DNA of 64,000 nt from Pseudomonas putida S13.1.2 (GTDB lineage Bacteria > Pseudomonadota > Gammaproteobacteria > Pseudomonadales > Pseudomonadaceae), in the NCBI RefSeq assembly GCF_000498395.2, contig NZ_CP010979.1:5180501-5244500 (forward strand), written 5' to 3'. The first letter of the stretch is position 1; each line of letters starts with the position of its first letter. The translations under genes and the position numbers were made by a program. The notes beneath the pieces are model-generated. The model saw only the letters and a list, made by a program, of their open reading frames with translations. It had not been told where the DNA came from and made no database searches. Positions 9,054 through 17,560 of this stretch are shown one piece after another.

Positions 9054-9181
9054 AGGCTTGCCTTTTTCCAGTGAGAGCGGGCGGCGACGTTTGAAATTGC
9101 CTGCGGCAGTACGTCGCATGTACGAGGCGAAATAGATTAACACAGGGTCGAAATGGGCCGCAGCAAGGGCAGGGGGCGGGG

Positions 9182-9862
9182 ATGAATATCAGGGAATGGC
9201 CGGCTGAAGAAAGGCCGCGGGAAAAGTTGCTGCTGCGCGGGGCGGCGGTACTCACGGATGCCGAATTGCTTGCCGTGCTGCTGGGCTCTGGTGTGGCCGG
9301 GCGCAACGTACTGGACCTTGCGCGGGGGCTGTTGGTGCGTTTTGGCGGGCTGAGGCAGTTTCTGGAGGCCGATCGCGAAGCGGTGCTGCGCGAGCCGGGC
9401 ATCGGGGCCGTGAAGTATGCGCAGTTACAGGCGCTACTGGAGATCGGCCGGCGTTATCTGGATGAAAACATCAAGCGCGCAGAGGCTCTGGATGGGCCAG
9501 CGGCGGTGCGGCGTTACCTCAAGGCCATGCTGCGGCATGAGGCCAGTGAAGTGTTCGGGTGTCTGTTTCTGGACACCAAGCACCGGCCGTTGGCGTTCGA
9601 GATCCTGTTCAGGGGCACGATAGATCGGGCAAGCGTTTATCCGCGCGAAGTGGTGCGGCGGGCTTTGCTGCATAACGCGGCGGCTTTGATCCTGTGTCAC
9701 AACCATCCATCGGGGAACAGTGAGCCGAGCCAGGATGACGTGCATTTGACCCTGTCGTTGAAGCGGGGGCTGGGGCTGATCGATGTGCGGGTGCTGGATC
9801 ACATCATCATCGGTGACGGGGAGCCCTTATCGATGGTTGAGCAGGGGTGGATTGTCGCTTAG
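9182..9862 (+). CDS. radC: RadC/YeeS family JAB-domain protein
   Basis: 226 residues. The N-terminal part (about 1-100) is a helix-hairpin-helix-like region (LTDAELLAVLLGSG), and the C-terminal JAB/MPN domain carries the metal-binding HNHPSGNSEPSQDD motif near residue 180. The old link to DNA repair is not supported in E. coli, and the true role is uncertain. Start ATG 9182 follows a G-rich stretch (GGGGGCGGGG). Divergent from coaBC and followed by a REP pair. Confidence 0.93.
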   Translation: MNIREWPAEERPREKLLLRGAAVLTDAELLAVLLGSGVAGRNVLDLARGLLVRFGGLRQFLEADREAVLREPGIGAVKYAQLQALLEIGRRYLDENIKRAEALDGPAAVRRYLKAMLRHEASEVFGCLFLDTKHRPLAFEILFRGTIDRASVYPREVVRRALLHNAAALILCHNHPSGNSEPSQDDVHLTLSLKRGLGLIDVRVLDHIIIGDGEPLSMVEQGWIVA

Positions 9863-9872
9863 AGGTGTGCAT

Positions 9873-9976
9873 GTGCCGGCCTCTTCGCGGGACAAGCCCG
9901 CTCCCACAGGTTCACCGCCATATTGGAGGGCAGTGCAGACCTTGTGGGAGCGGGCTTGTCCCGCGAAGAGGCCTGT
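9873..9976. repeat. REP pair (inverted), centre variant acaagc
   Basis: Opposed units TTCGCGGGACAAGCCCGCTC and complement in the convergent gap between radC and the solute-binding protein gene; both arms carry the same centre. Confidence 0.9.
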
Positions 9977-9982
9977 GCAGGC

Positions 9983-11590
9983 TTACTTGGTCACCGACAC
10001 CTTGCTGAAATCCAGCCGTCCGAACGGGCTCACCTGGTACCCCTCAACGCCTTGGCGCAGCAGCGTCGCCGCCGTCGGATGCGCCAGCGGCACCCACAGT
10101 GCCTGCTGCTGGATCAGCGTCTGCGCCTGCTGATACAGCCGGCTGCGCACGCTCTGGTCGTTGGTGGTGCGCCCGGCGCTGATCAGTTGGTCCAGGCGGT
10201 TGTCGCAGAAGCGGGCAAAGTTGGTCCCCGACTCGACCGCAGCGCAGGAAAACTGCGGGCTGAGGAAGTTGTCCGGGTCGCCGTTGTCGCCCGCCCAGCC
10301 CATGAACAGCAGGTCATGCTCGCCGGCTTTGGCGCGGCGGATCAGCTCGCCCCATTCGATCACGCGGATCTCTGCCTTGACCCCGATCTTGGCCAGGTCG
10401 GCCTGCAGCATCTGCGCGCCAAGGCTGGGGTTGGGGTTGAGCAGGCTGCCCGACGGGCGGGTCCAGATGGTGGTGCTGAAGCCATCGCCCAGGCCCGCCT
10501 TGGTCAGCAGCGCCTTGGCTTTCTTCAGGTCCAGCGGGTAACCGGGCAGGTCCTTGGCATAGCTCCAGGTGTTGGGCGGGTAGGGGCCGTTGGCGGCCAC
10601 CGCGGAGTCTTCGAACACGGCCTTGAGGTAGGCCTGCTTGTCGAAGGCCAGGTTGATGGCCTGGCGCACTTCCGGCTTGTCCAGCGGCGGGTGCTGGCTG
10701 TTGATGGCGACGAAGGCAGTCATGAATGCCGGGGTCGTGGCCACCTTGAGGTTGCCGTCCTTGCCTGCTTCGGCAATGTCCAGCGGCTTGGGCGACAGGG
10801 CCACCTGGCACTCGCCACGCTTGAGCTTCTGCAGGCGCACGTTGGCATCGGTGGTAATGGCGAAGATCAGCGGGTCGACCGCGGGCTTGCCGGCGAAGTA
10901 GTCAGGGTTGGCGCGGTAGCGCACCACAGCGTCCTTCTGGAAACGCTGGAACACGAACGGCCCGGTGCCGATCGGCTGGTTGTTGAGCTTCTCAGGCGTG
11001 CCGGCCTTCAGCAGCTTGTCGGCATATTCGGCAGAGTAGATCGAGGCGAAGCCCATGCTCAGCGTGGCCAGGAACGTGGCGTCCGGGTGGCTGAGGGTAA
11101 AACGCACGGTGTTCGGCGCCGGGGCCTCGATTGCCTTGATCAGGCTGCCCAGTTGTAGCGACTGTGCATGCGGATAGCCACCCGGTGCGGTCTTGTGCCA
11201 GGCATGGGCGGGGTAGAGCATGCGCTGGAAGCTGAACAGCACGTCGTCGGCGTTCAGCTCACGGCCTGGCTTGAAGTAGGGGGTGGTGTGGAATTTCACG
11301 CCATCGCGCAGGGTGAAATCATACACCAGGCCGTCGGCCGACACCGTCCAGCTGGCTGCCAGGCTCGGCACCACCTTGCCTTGCGCCGCGTCGAACTCCA
11401 CCAGGCGGTTCATCAGCACGTCGGCCGTGGCGTTGGTAGTGGTCAGCGAGTTGTACTGCACCACGTCGAAGCCTTCGGGGCTGGCTTCGCTGCAAACGCT
11501 CAGCGGCGCGGCCTGGGCTACGCCGGCAGCGAACAGAGCGCCGGCAGCGAACAGAGAGTTGAACAATAAGGAAAGGGCGGCGGCACGCAT
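9983..11590 (-). CDS. ABC transporter periplasmic peptide-binding protein (SBP family 5)
   Basis: 535 residues with a clear Sec signal (MRAAALSL, hydrophobic core, AQA cleavage site near residue 27). The mature start PLSVCSEASPEGFDVVQYNSL and the segment LNADDVLFSFQRML mark the DppA/OppA-like family, which delivers di- or oligopeptides to an ABC importer. No permease or ATPase gene is adjacent, so it is an orphan receptor that may share a remote transporter. ATG 11590 follows AAGGAG by five bases. The signal peptide contains an exact 18-bp tandem duplication (11521-11556) encoding LFAAGA twice. Confidence 0.92.
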   Translation of the reverse strand: MRAAALSLLFNSLFAAGALFAAGVAQAAPLSVCSEASPEGFDVVQYNSLTTTNATADVLMNRLVEFDAAQGKVVPSLAASWTVSADGLVYDFTLRDGVKFHTTPYFKPGRELNADDVLFSFQRMLYPAHAWHKTAPGGYPHAQSLQLGSLIKAIEAPAPNTVRFTLSHPDATFLATLSMGFASIYSAEYADKLLKAGTPEKLNNQPIGTGPFVFQRFQKDAVVRYRANPDYFAGKPAVDPLIFAITTDANVRLQKLKRGECQVALSPKPLDIAEAGKDGNLKVATTPAFMTAFVAINSQHPPLDKPEVRQAINLAFDKQAYLKAVFEDSAVAANGPYPPNTWSYAKDLPGYPLDLKKAKALLTKAGLGDGFSTTIWTRPSGSLLNPNPSLGAQMLQADLAKIGVKAEIRVIEWGELIRRAKAGEHDLLFMGWAGDNGDPDNFLSPQFSCAAVESGTNFARFCDNRLDQLISAGRTTNDQSVRSRLYQQAQTLIQQQALWVPLAHPTAATLLRQGVEGYQVSPFGRLDFSKVSVTK

Positions 11591-11951
11591 GGTGGCTCCT
11601 TGGCTGTCAGTGGCCCATCTGCCAGTGCAGTCTGGAAAAGGCCTACCCTAGTGCGCCCGTCGGTAAATGACCACACCCTTTTTTACAAATCTGGCGACGA
11701 GTGGTCGACGGCCGACGGGGCCTGCCGCTATGCTGGCCCGGCGCGTTCTGGGTTGCGGCAATGTGTATCTACTGTTGTTGCAGCCAAGTCTTTCTGGTAT
11801 AAAGCAGCGCTCTTTTCTAGGGGCTCGGCCTGTCGCATAAGCGGATCCGGTCGATAAGACCTCCAGAATCACGGCGCCCAGGCGCCAAAGACTGAGAGAT
11901 TAAGCGGCCAACCCATGCCGGGTTGGGCATGTGGTTTTAGAGGGCTGAGTC
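11591..11951. other. Divergent intergenic region, solute-binding protein / rpmB
   Basis: It holds the rpmB promoter near 11775-11803 and, after it, a GC-rich leader of about 140 nt with a possible stem CATGCC/GGCATG at about 11916-11933 just before the rpmB ribosome-binding site GAGGG. No reading frame of interest is visible. Confidence 0.5.
11775..11803 (+). promoter_or_regulatory. Promoter of rpmB-rpmG
   Basis: TTGTTG, a 17-base spacer and TATAAA form a good sigma-70 promoter about 150 nt before rpmB. The long leader leaves room for post-transcriptional control, which is common for ribosomal protein operons. Confidence 0.7.
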
Positions 11952-12188
11952 ATGTCGAGAGTCTGTCAAGTTACTGGTAAGGGTCCAGTAACCGGGAACA
12001 ACATTTCCCACGCAAACAACAAAACCCGTCGTCGTTTCCTGCCGAACCTGCAGCACCACCGTTTCTGGGTTGAATCCGAGAAGCGTTTCGTGCGTCTGCG
12101 CGTTTCCGCCAAGGGCATGCGTATCATCGACAAGCGCGGCATCGACGCCGTTCTGGTTGACATCCGTAAAGCTGGCGCCAAGGTTTAA
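11952..12188 (+). CDS. rpmB: 50S ribosomal protein L28
   Basis: 78 residues, MSRVCQVTGKGPVTGNNISHANNKTRRRF, a full-length L28 of the large ribosomal subunit. The lone Cys at residue 5 and the absence of CxxC pairs mark the zinc-independent form. It precedes rpmG by 11 nt; the pair is transcribed from the promoter at 11775-11803 and ended by the terminator at 12371-12405. Confidence 0.98.
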   Translation: MSRVCQVTGKGPVTGNNISHANNKTRRRFLPNLQHHRFWVESEKRFVRLRVSAKGMRIIDKRGIDAVLVDIRKAGAKV

Positions 12189-12199
12189 GGGAGAACATC

Positions 12200-12355
12200 A
12201 TGCGTGAATTGATCCGTCTGGTTTCGAGTGCCGGTACCGGCCACTTCTACACCACCGACAAGAACAAGCGCACCACCCCGGACAAAATCGAGATCAAGAA
12301 ATATGATCCGGTTGTTCGCAAGCACGTGGTGTACAAGGAAGCCAAGATCAAGTAA
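12200..12355 (+). CDS. rpmG: 50S ribosomal protein L33
   Basis: 51 residues (MRELIRLVSSAGTGHFY ... VVYKEAKIK), normal L33 of the large subunit. It contains no cysteine, so this is the zinc-independent type. ATG 12200 follows GGGAG by six bases and lies 11 nt after the rpmB stop. The gene is short but its sequence is diagnostic. Confidence 0.98.
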   Translation: MRELIRLVSSAGTGHFYTTDKNKRTTPDKIEIKKYDPVVRKHVVYKEAKIK

Positions 12356-12370
12356 TTGATCGGCGACCTG

Positions 12371-12405
12371 AAAAAACCCGCTTCCGAAAGGACGCGGGTT
12401 TTTTT
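12371..12405 (+). terminator. Intrinsic terminator after rpmG
   Basis: AAAAAACCCGC, a 12-nt loop and GCGGGTTTTTTT: a bidirectional-looking stem with a long T run, 15 nt after the rpmG stop. Confidence 0.93.
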
Positions 12406-12432
12406 ATGTCTGTCAGGGCGTCTTCGCGGGCC

Positions 12433-12792
12433 TTACTTCTGCTCGAACATCACATAGATCTTGCGGCAAGGTTCCAGCACTTCCCAGGTGCCCGTGAACC
12501 CGGCAGGGATGACAAACCGATCACCGGCACGCAGGGTCTTGGCCCCGCCATCCTGGTCGCGCAGCACCGAAACGCCCTGGACGATTTCGCAATACTCATG
12601 CTCGGTGTAGTTCACCGTCCACTGGCCCACTTCGCCTTCCCACACGCCAGCGGCAAACTGCCCGCAAGGGCTGGAGTAGTGGTTGTAGACCGCCTGGTCT
12701 GGCTCGCCCTTGAGGATTTTTTCCGCCGCCGGGCGGTAGCGTTCGGCCTCGGTGATGACCTGCGCGAAGTCGATGATGCTGTCGATTCTCAT
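12433..12792 (-). CDS. Cupin-domain protein (DUF861-like)
   Basis: 119 residues from MRIDSIIDFAQVITEAERY. A single C-terminal cupin barrel is visible: WTVNYTEHEYCEIVQGVSVLRD, then LRAGDRFVIPAGFTGTWEVLEP. The conserved tryptophan-rich ending (GTWEVLEPCRKIYV) is typical of DUF861 cupins, one group of which includes ureidoglycolate enzymes; no exact substrate can be given. ATG 12792 follows AGGAG by seven bases; the upstream ATG at 12828 has no such site. Divergent from kauB, so the two may be co-regulated. The leader carries an A-rich AACAACAA run directly before the ribosome-binding site. Confidence 0.85.
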   Translation of the reverse strand: MRIDSIIDFAQVITEAERYRPAAEKILKGEPDQAVYNHYSSPCGQFAAGVWEGEVGQWTVNYTEHEYCEIVQGVSVLRDQDGGAKTLRAGDRFVIPAGFTGTWEVLEPCRKIYVMFEQK

Positions 12793-12805
12793 GGTGCGGC
12801 TCCTG

Positions 12806-12813
12806 TTGTTGTT
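12806..12813 (-). promoter_or_regulatory. Candidate Crc/Hfq target motif before the cupin gene
   Basis: On the minus strand AACAACAA (pattern AAnAAnAA) sits four bases before AGGAG of the cupin gene. Crc and Hfq are known to bind such motifs near translation starts in Pseudomonas. No experimental support is available from sequence alone. Confidence 0.5.
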
Positions 12814-12988
12814 TAATAAAATGAACATCAGTAGGCTTTTGAGCCTTTCGTGTCAAATATATTGATAGTTTACACCGGCTGGTTTAGGGTATCGCTTGCC
12901 AGTGTGCGCTCGTCGCCCGGCCAGAATTCTGACAACGCCTGTGAGTCCTCAGTGCGGCGTTGCACCTAAACAAGAGGAGGAGTTTCGT

Positions 12989-14482
12989 ATGACTACCCTG
13001 ACCCGTGCGGACTGGGAACAACGTGCCCAGCAACTGAAGATCGAAGGCCGCGCCTTCATCAACGGCGAATACACCGATGCCGCATCCGGTGAAACCTTCG
13101 AGTGCCTGAGCCCGGTCGACGGACGCTTCCTGGCCAAGGTTGCCAGCTGCGACCTGGCCGATGCCAATCGCGCTGTGGAAAACGCCCGCGCCACCTTCAA
13201 CGCCGGCGTGTGGTCGCAACTGGCCCCGGCCAAGCGCAAGGCCAAGCTGATCCGCTTCGCCGACCTGCTGCGCAAGAACGTCGAAGAGCTGGCGCTGCTG
13301 GAAACCCTGGACATGGGCAAGCCGATCGGCGACTCCTCCAGCATCGACATCCCGGGTGCTGCGCAAGCCATTCACTGGACCGCCGAAGCCATCGACAAGG
13401 TCTACGATGAAGTCGCCCCGACCCCGCACGACCAGCTTGGCCTGGTTACCCGCGAAGCCGTGGGTGTGGTCGGTGCCATCGTACCGTGGAACTTCCCGCT
13501 GCTGATGGCCTGCTGGAAACTCGGCCCGGCGCTGGCTACCGGTAACTCGGTGGTGCTCAAGCCGTCCGAAAAATCGCCGCTGACCGCCATCCGCATTGCC
13601 CAGTTGGCCATCGAAGCCGGTATCCCGGCTGGCGTGCTGAACGTGCTGCCAGGCTATGGCCACACCGTAGGCAAGGCCCTGGCCCTGCACATGGATGTCG
13701 ACACCCTGGTGTTCACCGGTTCGACCAAGATCGCCAAGCAGCTGATGGTGTATGCGGGCGAATCGAACATGAAGCGCATCTGGCTGGAAGCCGGTGGCAA
13801 GAGCCCGAACATCGTCTTTGCCGACGCGCCGGACCTGCAAGCTGCCGCCGAGGCCGCTGCCAGCGCCATCGCCTTCAACCAGGGCGAAGTGTGCACCGCA
13901 GGCTCGCGCCTGCTGGTCGAGCGTTCGATCAAGGACAAGTTCCTGCCGATGGTGGTCGAGGCCCTGAAAGGCTGGAAGCCAGGCAACCCGCTGGACCCAC
14001 AGACCACGGTCGGTGCCTTGGTCGACACCCAGCAGATGAACACCGTGCTGTCGTACATCGAAGCTGGCCACAAGGACGGCGCCAAGCTGCTGGCCGGCGG
14101 CAAGCGCACCCTGGAAGAGACTGGCGGCACCTATGTCGAGCCGACCATCTTCGACGGCGTGACCAACGCCATGCGCATTGCCCAGGAAGAAATCTTCGGC
14201 CCAGTGCTGTCGGTGATTGCCTTCGACACCGCCGAAGAAGCCATCGCCATTGCCAACGACACGCCCTATGGCCTGGCGGCTGGTATCTGGACCTCGGACA
14301 TCTCCAAGGCCCACAAGACCGCCCGTGCCGTGCGCGCTGGCAGCGTCTGGGTCAACCAGTACGACGGCGGCGACATGACCGCACCGTTCGGTGGCTTCAA
14401 GCAGTCGGGCAACGGCCGTGACAAGTCGCTGCATGCGCTGGAGAAATACACCGAGCTGAAGGCGACCTGGATCAAGCTGTAA
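12989..14482 (+). CDS. kauB: NAD(P)-dependent aldehyde dehydrogenase, KauB type
   Basis: 497 residues from MTTLTRADWEQRAQQL, with GAGGAGGAG immediately upstream as a very strong ribosome-binding site. Catalytic residues are in the classical places: E267 (LEAGGKSPN) and C302 (NQGEVCTAGSR), plus the cofactor-binding PWNFP and FTGST segments. It closely resembles the Pseudomonas enzyme KauB/PauC, which oxidises 4-guanidinobutyraldehyde and gamma-glutamylaminobutyraldehyde in arginine and polyamine breakdown. The substrate assignment is by resemblance. It is divergent from the cupin gene and followed by a REP pair. Confidence 0.9.
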   Translation: MTTLTRADWEQRAQQLKIEGRAFINGEYTDAASGETFECLSPVDGRFLAKVASCDLADANRAVENARATFNAGVWSQLAPAKRKAKLIRFADLLRKNVEELALLETLDMGKPIGDSSSIDIPGAAQAIHWTAEAIDKVYDEVAPTPHDQLGLVTREAVGVVGAIVPWNFPLLMACWKLGPALATGNSVVLKPSEKSPLTAIRIAQLAIEAGIPAGVLNVLPGYGHTVGKALALHMDVDTLVFTGSTKIAKQLMVYAGESNMKRIWLEAGGKSPNIVFADAPDLQAAAEAAASAIAFNQGEVCTAGSRLLVERSIKDKFLPMVVEALKGWKPGNPLDPQTTVGALVDTQQMNTVLSYIEAGHKDGAKLLAGGKRTLEETGGTYVEPTIFDGVTNAMRIAQEEIFGPVLSVIAFDTAEEAIAIANDTPYGLAAGIWTSDISKAHKTARAVRAGSVWVNQYDGGDMTAPFGGFKQSGNGRDKSLHALEKYTELKATWIKL

Positions 14483-14489
14483 TTCCAGA

Positions 14490-14608
14490 GGGCCGCGTTG
14501 CGGCCCAATCGCCGGCAAGCCAGCTCCCACAGGTTCTTCGCAGCCCTCAAGGCCTCTGTTGTACCTGTGGGAGCCCGGCTTGCCGGCGATGGGCTGCACA
14601 GCAGCCCC
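14490..14608. repeat. REP pair (inverted), centre variant gccggcaagccagc
   Basis: Opposed units of a different subfamily (TCGCCGGCAAGCCAGCTCC and complement), with outer GC hairpins, between kauB and the MFS gene. Confidence 0.88.
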
Positions 14609-14684
14609 AACAATAGCCGGGTCGGCTCACGCTGCCCCGGCTTCGTCGTTTTTGCTGTTCACGAATTCTGCCTGGGAGGCTGCA

Positions 14685-15824
14685 ATGCGTTGGGGTACCT
14701 ACTTCGCCGTACTGGCATCGGTGCTCAGTGTCGGGCTGGCGCTTGGCGTGAGCATGCCGCTGGTGTCCCTGCGCCTGGAGGCCTGGGGCTACGGCAGCTT
14801 TGCCATCGGCGTGATGGCGGCGATGCCGGCGCTGGGTGTGCTGGCAGGCGCCAGCCTGGCCAGCCGCCTGGCCGGCTGGGTTGGCGTACCTTCGGCGATG
14901 CGCCTCTGCTTGTGGGGAGGGGCGCTGTCGATAGGCCTGCTCGCGCTGCTACCCAGCTACCCGCTGTGGCTGCTGCTGCGGTTGATGATCGGCATGTCCC
15001 TGACCGTGGTGTTCATCCTCGGCGAAAGCTGGATCAACCAGCTGGTGGTCGAGCAATGGCGTGGCCGCCTGGTGGCGCTGTACGGCAGCAGCTACGCGTT
15101 GAGCCAGCTGGCCGGGCCGCTGGTGCTGGGCTTTCTCGGCTCCGATGACGACTTCGGTTTCTGGGCCGCGACGGGCCTGCTGCTGGTCGCGCCGCTGATT
15201 CTGCTGGGGCGTGGCGGTGCACCGAGCACGGAAGCCTGCAACGTTACCTTCGGCGACCTGTTCCGTTTCTGCCGGCGTTTGCCGGTGATCGCCTGGGCCA
15301 TTGCCCTGTTCGCTTCGTTCGAGGCGATGATCCTTACCTTGCTGCCGGTGTATTGCCTGCAGCAGGGCTTCACCACCGAGATCGCCCTGTTCATGGTCAG
15401 TACCGTGGTGGTGGGTGATGCAGTGTTGCAATTGCCCATCGGCGCGTTGGCCGACCATATGTCGCGCCGCACCCTGTTCACCGGCTGCGCGGTGAGCCTG
15501 CTGGTGTCCAGCCTGGCGATTCCGCTCTTGCTGCATACCCCGGTGATCTGGCCGCTGTGGGTATTGTTCGGGGCGAGTGCAGGAGGGTTGTTCACCTTGT
15601 CGCTGGTGTTGATTGGCGAGCGCTACCGGGATGATGCGCTGGTGCGGGCCAACGCCCACGTGGCGCAACTGTGGGGTATTGGTTGCCTGCTCGGGCCTTT
15701 GCTGGCGGGGGCGGGGAGCCAGTGGGTAAGCGGGCATGCGCTGCTGTGGCTGATGGCGGCCGGGGCTGCGGGGTTGGTGGTGCTGACCCAGCGGCGTGGG
15801 GCTTTCGAGGCTGTTTCCGCCTGA
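14685..15824 (+). CDS. MFS transporter (YcaD-like)
   Basis: 379 residues with about 12 hydrophobic segments and no signal beyond the first helix. The loop after helix 2 (ASRLAGWVGVPSAMR) and the motif LGESWINQLVVEQWRGR after helix 4 are typical of the YcaD/YfkF branch of the major facilitator superfamily; no substrate is known for it. ATG 14685 follows GGGAGG by five bases; the longer frame upstream lies in the REP sequence. It stands between REP pairs and is convergent with the PLD-family gene. Confidence 0.85.
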   Translation: MRWGTYFAVLASVLSVGLALGVSMPLVSLRLEAWGYGSFAIGVMAAMPALGVLAGASLASRLAGWVGVPSAMRLCLWGGALSIGLLALLPSYPLWLLLRLMIGMSLTVVFILGESWINQLVVEQWRGRLVALYGSSYALSQLAGPLVLGFLGSDDDFGFWAATGLLLVAPLILLGRGGAPSTEACNVTFGDLFRFCRRLPVIAWAIALFASFEAMILTLLPVYCLQQGFTTEIALFMVSTVVVGDAVLQLPIGALADHMSRRTLFTGCAVSLLVSSLAIPLLLHTPVIWPLWVLFGASAGGLFTLSLVLIGERYRDDALVRANAHVAQLWGIGCLLGPLLAGAGSQWVSGHALLWLMAAGAAGLVVLTQRRGAFEAVSA

Positions 15825-15831
15825 GGGATTT

Positions 15832-15937
15832 TGGGGCCGCTTTGCGGCCCATCGCGACACAAGGCCGCTTCTACAAGGGATCGCGTATCGCCTGTTAGGA
15901 GCGGCCTTGTGTCGCGATGGGCTGCAAAGCAGCCCCA
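15832..15937. repeat. REP pair (inverted), centre variant gcgacacaaggccgc
   Basis: Opposed units of the TCGCGACACAAGGCCGCTTC subfamily with outer GC hairpins, in the convergent gap between the MFS and PLD-family genes. Confidence 0.88.
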
Positions 15938-15947
15938 ACGATAGCGG

Positions 15948-17501
15948 CTACAACATCTTCTCCAAGCCAACCGCCTTGCTGATCCAGGCATTGAACCGCC
16001 GCCACATCCCACCCGGTTCAGACGTCAGCACGTGCCGTTGGCCATTGTCCTCGGTCGCCCACACCAGCTTGTCACCCATCAGTTTCACCTGATAGCTCAG
16101 CGCAGGCGCCATGCCCTGCTGGGCCAGCTCGCGGGTGTATTCGGCCAGCTCCGGGCTGTCTACCAGCACCCCAACCTCGGTGTTCCACAGCACTGAACGC
16201 GGGTCGAAGTTGAACGAGCCGATGAAGGTCTTGCGCCGGTCGAACACGATCGCCTTGGTGTGCAGGCTCGAGTCGGAGCTACCACTAAAACTCAACCGCC
16301 CCGCGCTGGGGTCGCCTGGCTGGCGGCGAAGCTCAAAAAGCTGTACCCCATGCTCAAGCAAGGCCCTGCGATAGGGCGCATAGCCGCCATGCACTGCCGG
16401 CACGTCGGTGGCTTCCAGCGAGTTGGTGAGCAGCTTCACCGAAACGCCAGCGTCGGCGCGGCCGGTCAGGTACAGCAGGCCCGGTTCGCCCGGCACAAAG
16501 TAGGCCGATGCCAGGATCAGCTCGCGGTGCACGTTGGCCAGGTCCGGTGCCAGCTGCTGGCTCAACAGCAACTGTGGGTCCGGTTCGTCGTCGGCCAGCA
16601 CCTTGCTGGGCGCATCCCACAGCACCTGGGCGTGGGCCCAGATCAGCTCGTTGCGCCATACGTCCAGGCGCGGCTGCGACTGGTAGGCCATCAGGCGGTC
16701 GTACAGGGCTTTGCGCCGGGTCCTGGCTTCGGCCAGCGACACTTCCAGGCGATGGCGGCTGGCCCGCAGGTCGTTGGCATCCGGCTCACGCCAGAGGAAG
16801 TCGGTGATCGGCCGGCTGAGGGCGCTGTTCCAGTACTGGTCGAAGCTGTGCCCCAGCTGCTCGGCCACCGGGCCTATACCCAGCAGGTCGATGTCGGTGA
16901 AGTTGAGGTTGGGCTCGGCATCGAAATACTCGTCGCCCAGGTTACGCCCGCCGACAATCGCCATGCTGTTGTCCACCAGAAACAGCTTGTTGTGCATGCG
17001 CCGGTGCTGGCGCGACAGGTTGAACAGCCGCCCCACGGCGCGTGTTACGCCGGTGCTGCGGCCCAGGTGCAGCGGGTTGAACACGCGGATCTGGATGTTG
17101 GGGTGGGCATCGAGGGTGCCCATGATGGTGTCCAGGCCGTCGCTGGTGGTGTCGTCCAGCAGGATGCGCACACGCACGCCACGGTCGGCGGCACGCAGCA
17201 GTTCATGCACCAGGGCGCGGGTGCTGAGGCCGTCGTGGACGATGTAATACTGCAGGTCGATGCTGGCCTGGGCGTTGCGGATCAGTTCGGCACGGGCGCG
17301 GAACGCTTCATTGCTGTTGGGCAGCAGGCGAAAGCCCGAGCGACCGCCGTAAGGCGCGGCCTGGCGCAGCACCGAGCGGCCAAAGGCGGAGTCATTGGCG
17401 GGCAGTGCCTGGCTGGTTTCGCGGGGCGCGCTGACGCTGGCGCAGCCGGCAAGGCCGAGCAGCAGCACCAGCAGCAGAGGCAAGGCGTGCTGGAGTCTCA
17501 A
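15948..17501 (-). CDS. Phospholipase D family lipoprotein, cardiolipin synthase ClsC-like
   Basis: 517 residues. The signal ends in LLLGLAGC, a lipobox, so the protein should be lipid-anchored. Both HKD motifs of the PLD superfamily are present: HNKLFLVDNSMAIVGGRN and HTKAIVFDRRKTFIGSFN. The layout matches ClsC (YmdC), which makes cardiolipin from phosphatidylethanolamine and phosphatidylglycerol; that activity is inferred. Start: TTG at 17501 with AGGA upstream gives a clean lipoprotein signal; a second TTG at 17558 would add a polar extension and fits worse. It follows the MocR gene by about 60 nt on the same strand. Confidence 0.82.
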   Translation of the reverse strand: MRLQHALPLLLVLLLGLAGCASVSAPRETSQALPANDSAFGRSVLRQAAPYGGRSGFRLLPNSNEAFRARAELIRNAQASIDLQYYIVHDGLSTRALVHELLRAADRGVRVRILLDDTTSDGLDTIMGTLDAHPNIQIRVFNPLHLGRSTGVTRAVGRLFNLSRQHRRMHNKLFLVDNSMAIVGGRNLGDEYFDAEPNLNFTDIDLLGIGPVAEQLGHSFDQYWNSALSRPITDFLWREPDANDLRASRHRLEVSLAEARTRRKALYDRLMAYQSQPRLDVWRNELIWAHAQVLWDAPSKVLADDEPDPQLLLSQQLAPDLANVHRELILASAYFVPGEPGLLYLTGRADAGVSVKLLTNSLEATDVPAVHGGYAPYRRALLEHGVQLFELRRQPGDPSAGRLSFSGSSDSSLHTKAIVFDRRKTFIGSFNFDPRSVLWNTEVGVLVDSPELAEYTRELAQQGMAPALSYQVKLMGDKLVWATEDNGQRHVLTSEPGGMWRRFNAWISKAVGLEKML

Positions 17502-17560
17502 GGGTGGATCGTCCTGTGCAGCAAGGGCTTTGGGGTTGGACCGTGGCGGGCGGCGCAAAG

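Noticed and set aside
12884..14599. A 571-codon open frame on the minus strand opposite kauB
   Set aside because: It lies wholly opposite a well-supported gene, is rich in His, Gln and Arg as expected of an antisense frame in high-GC DNA, and shows no domain. The same reasoning removes long antisense frames opposite coaBC, algC, rep, amaB, amaA, dadA and amtB.
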